A DNA stretch of 64,000 nt, taken from the NCBI GenBank assembly GCA_965153455.1, contig OZ234495.1, positions 434,001-498,000 on the forward strand, in the 5' to 3' direction. This stretch comes from Sphagnum compactum. Its lineage: Eukaryota; Bryophyta; Sphagnopsida; Sphagnales. The stretch's first letter is position 1. Every line of letters begins with the position of its first letter. The notes beneath the pieces are model-generated. The model did no database searches and was not told the origin of the DNA. It was given only the letters and a program-made list of their open reading frames with translations. The translations under genes were made by a program, and so were the position numbers. This document shows positions 58,780 to 64,000 of this stretch, in pieces.

Positions 58780-60290
58780 CTATTTTCTCTTCTACTTTCT
58801 CTTGTATAAAATGTCAATCTACTTCAAAGTGTTTTTTTAATCATGAAAAAGCGGGTTCTTAGAGAGTTTAATGGCGTTCTGATTGTCACACATGATTGTT
58901 GTGGAGGCACTCATGTCTAGTCTTAGTGTTCATGCAATAGTCAATGAATCCACGCGGCCTCACAACAACAATTTGTTGATGATCAATATTCAGATTCACA
59001 TGATGAGCGTGAAAGTGAATTTTGTTTTCGACAACACCATGAGACAAGTGTAGAGCCCCATGAGACAAGTGTAGGGCCAAGGAGGAAAACGTAAGTTACT
59101 GTGGAGGTTCGATCATCTAAATTAGTTGCGTAATCTGCATCAAAAAATCCCCAAAGTTGGGTATCCTCCCCTTTGCCAAAGAAAAGGCCAAGTGATAGGT
59201 ATCTTTGGATGTAGCCATGTGGAATTCATTAAGGAAATTGCGGGCATAAGATGTATGGTGAAGAAGGAGACTATGTGTGGTGCGCTTGAATTCGACACCA
59301 AAATACTTTTGCACAGGGCCCAAGTTAATCATATGAAATTATGCCATCAATTGAGAGTTGAGTTGGGCTACTCCTTATTTGTCATTCCCTGTGATAAATA
59401 AGTCATCAACATACAAGATCAAAATGATGATCAGATTTGTAGTTCGATGGTAGTAGAAATTGGAATCAGCCTAACTTTTGATCAAACTGGCATAATCCAT
59501 TCTAAAGTACCAAGCACGGGGGTTTTGTTTGAGACCACATAGACCACATAGTTGACAAACAAGGTGTTTGGTGCTAGGAGTTGCTAAACCATCAGGTTGA
59601 ACCATGTACACTTCTTCATCAAGAACCCCGTTCAAGAACGCAGTTTGGACATTGAGGTGGTGGATGGGCCACCCACAATGTTTGACAAGGCCATTCATAA
59701 TCCGAATAGTTTCCCACTTTACTACAAGAGCAAAGGTTTCGAAATAATCAAACCGTGCTTGTTGTTGGAACCCCTTGCCAACTATATGAGCCTTGTAACA
59801 TTCTTCTTGTCCACTAATTCCAGCTTTTTAATTTTAAAAAGCCATGGGCATGTGATGGCGCATTTACCAAAAGGAAGAGGAACAAGTGACCATGTGTTGC
59901 TTTGGAGGATGGAATTGTATTCATCCTGCATCATGTGACACCATTTTGGATGAGAAATAACTTCAAAAAAGGTAAAGGTGAGGTCCTTTGCACCTTCCTT
60001 AGCCAAAAAAACTGAAAATTTTGCAATAGCCACAAGGTCCTCAAGGTATTGGGTGGCTCCTTGATGCGCTCCGATCAACGAAATGGAAGAGTCAATTGAG
60101 AATTTGATGTTGAAACTGATGCACGACGAAAATAGGTGATGAGTGGTTCACCTATTAGATTGCATGATGGTGGGCTGTTGCAATCACAGTGGGGCTCAAC
60201 GCACTACTTCTTGGTTGGCTTGATGTTCTGCTGTTTGGTCTACATGATGGGGGGGAGGGTAGTGTAGCACCTGCCATTTTCAGAGTTGCA
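58780..60290 (-). mobile_element. Ty1/copia retrotransposon relic (reverse transcriptase and RNase H)
   Basis: Read right to left: MMQDEYNSILQSNTWSLVPL (about 59,950-59,890), LNVQTAFLNGVLDEEVYMVQ (59,650-59,590; the usual first catalytic aspartate of LDVKTAF is asparagine), the YVDD box in LYVDDLFI (about 59,400-59,425), LGPVQKYFGVEF (59,320-59,285) and the RNase H end CDNQNAIKLSKNPLFHD (about 58,890-58,840). The frame is broken several times. Gag, protease and integrase are missing, and LTRs were not found. Confidence 0.85.
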
Positions 60291-61945
60291 CTAGCTGCAA
60301 TTACCAGAGTCATTTACCTCTATGGCAAGCACTCCATATGACAATGATTTTAGAAGGCCGCTGATTTTCATTTCCATCATCTTATTTTCAGTCAAAAGTG
60401 TCTTTCATCTTCAACTATATGGGTAGTCTACCTAGCTGCCAAATGAATGGACACGTTAGACACTTTTATTGTTTCCTATTCTCAGATGGATGCTCACTTA
60501 TCTCAAGGTCAAAGTGAAAATTCCACATGTAGAATGGTTGTGGTATGCTTTTTAACACACTCGAGAGATGAGTTAACAAAGTAATCATACTTTAAAGGAG
60601 TGAATTCTTCACAATTCCAGGTGATGTAGACTGTGTAACTGCACTGATACTGAGGTTACTCTTGTAACCTGGAAGTAGGGGAGTGCATAGTGCATACCTA
60701 GTGTCAGCAAGAAGTGAGAGAATTTGTTGTGTTCACTGTGCTGCCAAGCACAATGATGCAAAATGATGCACAACTCAGCATTAATGTAATAACATATGCT
60801 TGCACCTCTTCTTCCATTATTCGTCATTATTTTCTGTCCTTTTCTCTGTCCATTTTCTTGCCACTAGTAGATAGACAGGTTGTGCAAGTGCCAAATCTCT
60901 CCACAATTCGATGCGATGTTGGAAAGATCTTGAAAGTAGCTGGAGCTTCACTTGGGGCCTTTTGAGTTAATTCTTTTCTAAGCATACTCTTCTGACCCTG
61001 CCAGAAGGCTTGCCAATTCCCAATTGATTCCTTCATTTCTTTCACTGTGTTATCAAAAAAGTTTGACTTCGTCTACCACAGATTTTTATTTCACCTGAGG
61101 TGGTACCTGGAGAATGCAATTTTACAATTTTTTAGCTCATGAGTGGGTTTGCAAAGATGTAGGAGTACAAGTAATGGTCAGTTTAAATCCTAAACATGGA
61201 TACTAGTTGATACCAAGTGTACTCCATGCTCCATCTTCCTGAGTGCAAGAATTTAGGGGCAGATAAGAGTTTGCGAGCCTATAGCCATTGAGAAGTGTGC
61301 ACTAGTAACAAGATTGCAGTGGCCCAAAGGGTGAAGAGACAACTGATTTACAATTCTAGCTAAGATGAACTTCATTAATCAATTTATTTCTCATTGTGAT
61401 AGCTGATTTACTTTTCTAGCAGAGATGAACAACATTGATCTTTTTTCTTCTCATTGTGATAGTAACAATGTTGTAGCAACCCTAATGCAGACCATTGAGT
61501 TCAATTAAAATGAGACAAGAAAAAGCTATATTCCCTTTGGTCTTCCTTCCGCATAAAAACAATGAGAAACAGATCTCACCCAGATAGCATCAGAGCCAAA
61601 TAGACCTCCCTTGGGGTTCTTGGTGTCCTGCAACACAAAATCTAATGCCTCTCAAAAAAGCTTCTGTCTCCTAGATATTCTAAACAAATTCAAATCTAAC
61701 AACCAAAATATCTATAATACCCTCGGTATCATGTTGGAGGTTTTCATGACCCTCCGTTAAAGACATTGAACTTGCAATGCAAGCCCTCCAGAGGGTGAAT
61801 TATATATACAGCTGCAAGTGTTTATGTGAAAATGAAGAGAGAACAACTTTACCTCTATTCCCATAGATGAACTAAGGTGTAGACAGTAATCAGAGGACAG
61901 CTTCCAGGATCCTTGTAGCTTCCTAGGGTCCTTGACATTGCATTC
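60290..61945. other. no gene recognised
   Basis: 60,290-60,600 and 60,830-60,900 resemble dispersed segments near 3000-3450 and 44,830-45,200. The rest (61,070-61,940) is without recognisable coding sequence. Confidence 0.5.
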
Positions 61946-61949
61946 CAAA

Positions 61950-63110
61950 ACAAAGTGCATCCTCCACAAGGTTGTACCCACCAACAGTGTGGTTGTCCCC
62001 AGAGCTGTGCAGCTTTAATTTTGACATGCAAAAGTCTCAGATTTTAACTTGCAAAGATGACAAGGAGAGGTATCCATCCTCATCCTCCACAAAATTTATA
62101 TGAACATTGCTTGCCTTCAAGTCATGGTGCATCACCCCACCCTCATGCAGGTAATTCACAGCCACTGCTATCTGTAGCATTATATAATAGATTCCAGCAA
62201 TGGAAGAGCAGGTGCTTGGCCAAATATCTTCTTTTCCATTATCTAAGTATCTAATGCTACAGATAGCAGAGGCCATGGATTACTTGCTCATGAGCTCCAA
62301 AATAATGACAGGCTGCCTTCCCTAGACTGCATAACCTACAAATGAACCAACATTTGAGTGTTGCAACTTTGAAAACACACTTGCTTCTTGCTCTTCTGAA
62401 TCCTTATTTATGCAGTTGACTTGGAAAACCTTAGCAGATTGCCATAACTCCAAGGATTTTACAGTTGAGTGGGCTCCAAATGATCCACCTGCAAGAAAAT
62501 GATTTTTTTAAAAATCCCACATCAATTGAAAAGTCTATCATGTATGGATGTCCATGGTTGGTAATTTCTGCCTCCAGTTTTTTGAAAGATGTTTACAAAG
62601 TTCTGCAAAATTTGAGGTAAAAAGTATACCTCTGCTGTACCCTTTTCATGCTAAGAATTGAGCTGTCAATGTCACTTCCAGACTTTTCTTCAACACTTGA
62701 ATCCACAGAAACCAAGGGTGGACCATATATCATGTTTATCTTTGTCTGAACCAACACATTGACACAGGCAAGAAACTCCCTCAGGTGGAGGACAACTGAA
62801 GCAGAGTCAGAGGAGGTGATCACTGACACCCACCAAAACTTCTGGGTCCATGTGTGAACAAGATCTGACCACACAACACGATTCAGCCTCAATTCCACCA
62901 GAGCTGTTTTGTAACCTGGAAGATCTATGAAATCACCCTTACTAAATACATACTTGTTGAAGTAGTTGAACCTGGTCAAGTAATCATTTGCAAGGACTTT
63001 GCAGAACAATTTGTTAAACTTGACCCTTTCACAAAACAAACTTAATATCGTACTCACCATATCTTGACATTCATTGTACAGATCCCTCTGGGACACCATA
63101 TGGAACATGA
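61950..63110 (-). pseudogene. TKL kinase pseudogene P5 with DUF1221/HeLo-like N-terminus
   Basis: Starts MFHMVSQRDLYNECQ at 63108, followed by VKFNKLFCKVL, KFWWVSVITSSDSASV and LHLREFLACVNVLVQ, so the N-terminal domain is well kept to 62593. The kinase part then breaks up: HRD reads HHD (GVMHHDLKASN, about 62,130), the hairpin at 62,147-62,286 interrupts it, and it ends near 61,950 at VGTTLWR. Its start supports the ATG chosen for the intact gene. Confidence 0.85.
62147..62286. repeat. hairpin in kinase pseudogene P5
   Basis: Left arm 62,147-62,185, right arm 62,252-62,286. Fourth case of the same inverted kinase segment. Confidence 0.85.
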
Positions 63111-63480
63111 CCCTTAATCAAAGAAGAACAAATCTCCATTCTATACAAACCATCCTTGACTAGATTGAATCCAGATGTGCTAGCTGCTGCTATGAGAAGG
63201 GGCAGCAGTGATGGGCTGCTATTGTGAGGCTTCCAAAACCTTCACAAGATGCTTAAGTCCCACTGTGACCAAAAATGAAGTAAAACACAACTGTGATTAG
63301 TAACACACTAATGTAACATGCTTGTTATCGAATGCAGAGTTGCAGTAATACAATAACAATCACCTTCTCAATCACATGGGCTCCATTCTCCTGTGATACA
63401 TCAACCTACACATCAATATAAACCTACTGAAGCTAATACATTCAGCCCTGCATTTCATCAATGTTCGAATCTGGCACAGA
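63110..63480. other. no gene recognised
   Basis: 5' flank of pseudogene P5. No match to the flanks of the other kinase genes was evident beyond about 60 bases. Confidence 0.4.
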
Positions 63481-63830
63481 TCCAACCCTCGAGTCGTTTC
63501 ATAGTATTGCATGATTCATCTCTCAGCCTACCCATTCCTGTCTCTCACACATGCACACACTACATAACCAGATGCTCATCAGACCATCAGACCAACAACA
63601 ACGGTGCTTGAGAACACCGATATTCTCTTTATCAACTAGGAATTCCTCAACAGATCAGACCCTCAAGGTCGTTTCATAGTATTGTATGTTTCATTCCTCA
63701 GCCTACCCATTCCCATCTCTAACACCTGCACCACTACATAGCCAGAAGCTCAAACATAGACAATCAGACCAACAACGACTGTGTTTGAGAACACTGATAC
63801 TCTCTTTATCAACTGGGAATCGCTCAACAG
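63480..63830. repeat. two direct copies of about 175 bp
   Basis: GTCGTTTCATAGTATTG occurs at about 63,493 and 63,668, and CAGCCTACCCATTCC follows in both. Imperfect copies, no gene. Confidence 0.8.
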
Positions 63831-64000
63831 ACGACTCACGTGCTGCATGAGCTGTTACTCCAGACTATGCATACTCCATCAGCTGGTGACCTAATCAAAC
63901 ACATGAAGAAACATAATCCTTACAACTCTTGAACAGCTCAACTCCTATATCCCTGCACATATGATTTTCACATCACTCTCAATAATTCCACTACTAAACA

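Noticed and set aside
1-64000. CRISPR array, operons, riboswitches or bacterial origin
   Set aside because: Introns, plant kinase families and plant transposons show a plant nuclear region; no regular spaced short repeats were seen.

Overview
This window looks like nuclear DNA of a land plant. The evidence is kinase genes of plant type with six short introns and GT-AG borders, plant subtilase fragments, a Ty1/copia relic, PIF/Harbinger relics and AT-rich intergenic DNA. Family content (many DUF1221/HeLo-type kinases) would suit a non-seed plant such as a moss, liverwort or lycophyte, but the species cannot be fixed from sequence alone.

Layout. Most of the window is one large segment present twice and in part a third time. 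Unit 1 is about 1-21,710, unit 2 about 23,250-45,200, and unit 3 (partial) about 44,750-50,450. Each full unit has, in order: a two-exon SET-domain gene on the plus strand (384-1359; 23638-24640); subtilase and kinase debris; then, on the minus strand, a head-to-tail kinase array read from right to left. The array is an N-terminal DUF1221/HeLo-like plus TKL kinase gene (18573-16986; 36428-34812), followed with almost no gap by two seven-exon RLCK-type units (16955-14601 and 14608-12246; 34807-32417 and 32412-30138). A third, deleted RLCK unit lies at 28453-27311. Unit 2 differs from unit 1 mainly by an AT-rich insertion at 37,560-42,300. A degraded PIF/Harbinger element follows the kinase array in both units.

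From 45 kb on there are further pseudogene copies of the kinase, a reverse transcriptase relic of the GIPMGTN type (two copies, 52.3 and 57.8 kb), a three-exon ACT-domain coding segment resembling GcvR (55491-56497), and a minus-strand Ty1/copia relic (58.8-60.3 kb). A last kinase pseudogene lies at 62-63.1 kb.

The point of most interest is the kinase array. The first gene has all catalytic motifs and a HeLo-like N-terminus as in plant MLKL-type proteins. The RLCK units next to it have open frames and good splice sites, yet every one lacks the VAIK lysine and the DFG aspartate. Each starts at a conserved splice acceptor with no ATG of its own, within -31 to +8 bases of the stop of the unit before it. 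I infer that the array may encode kinase-pseudokinase proteins, by skipping of the short tail exon that ends each unit; this needs transcript evidence.
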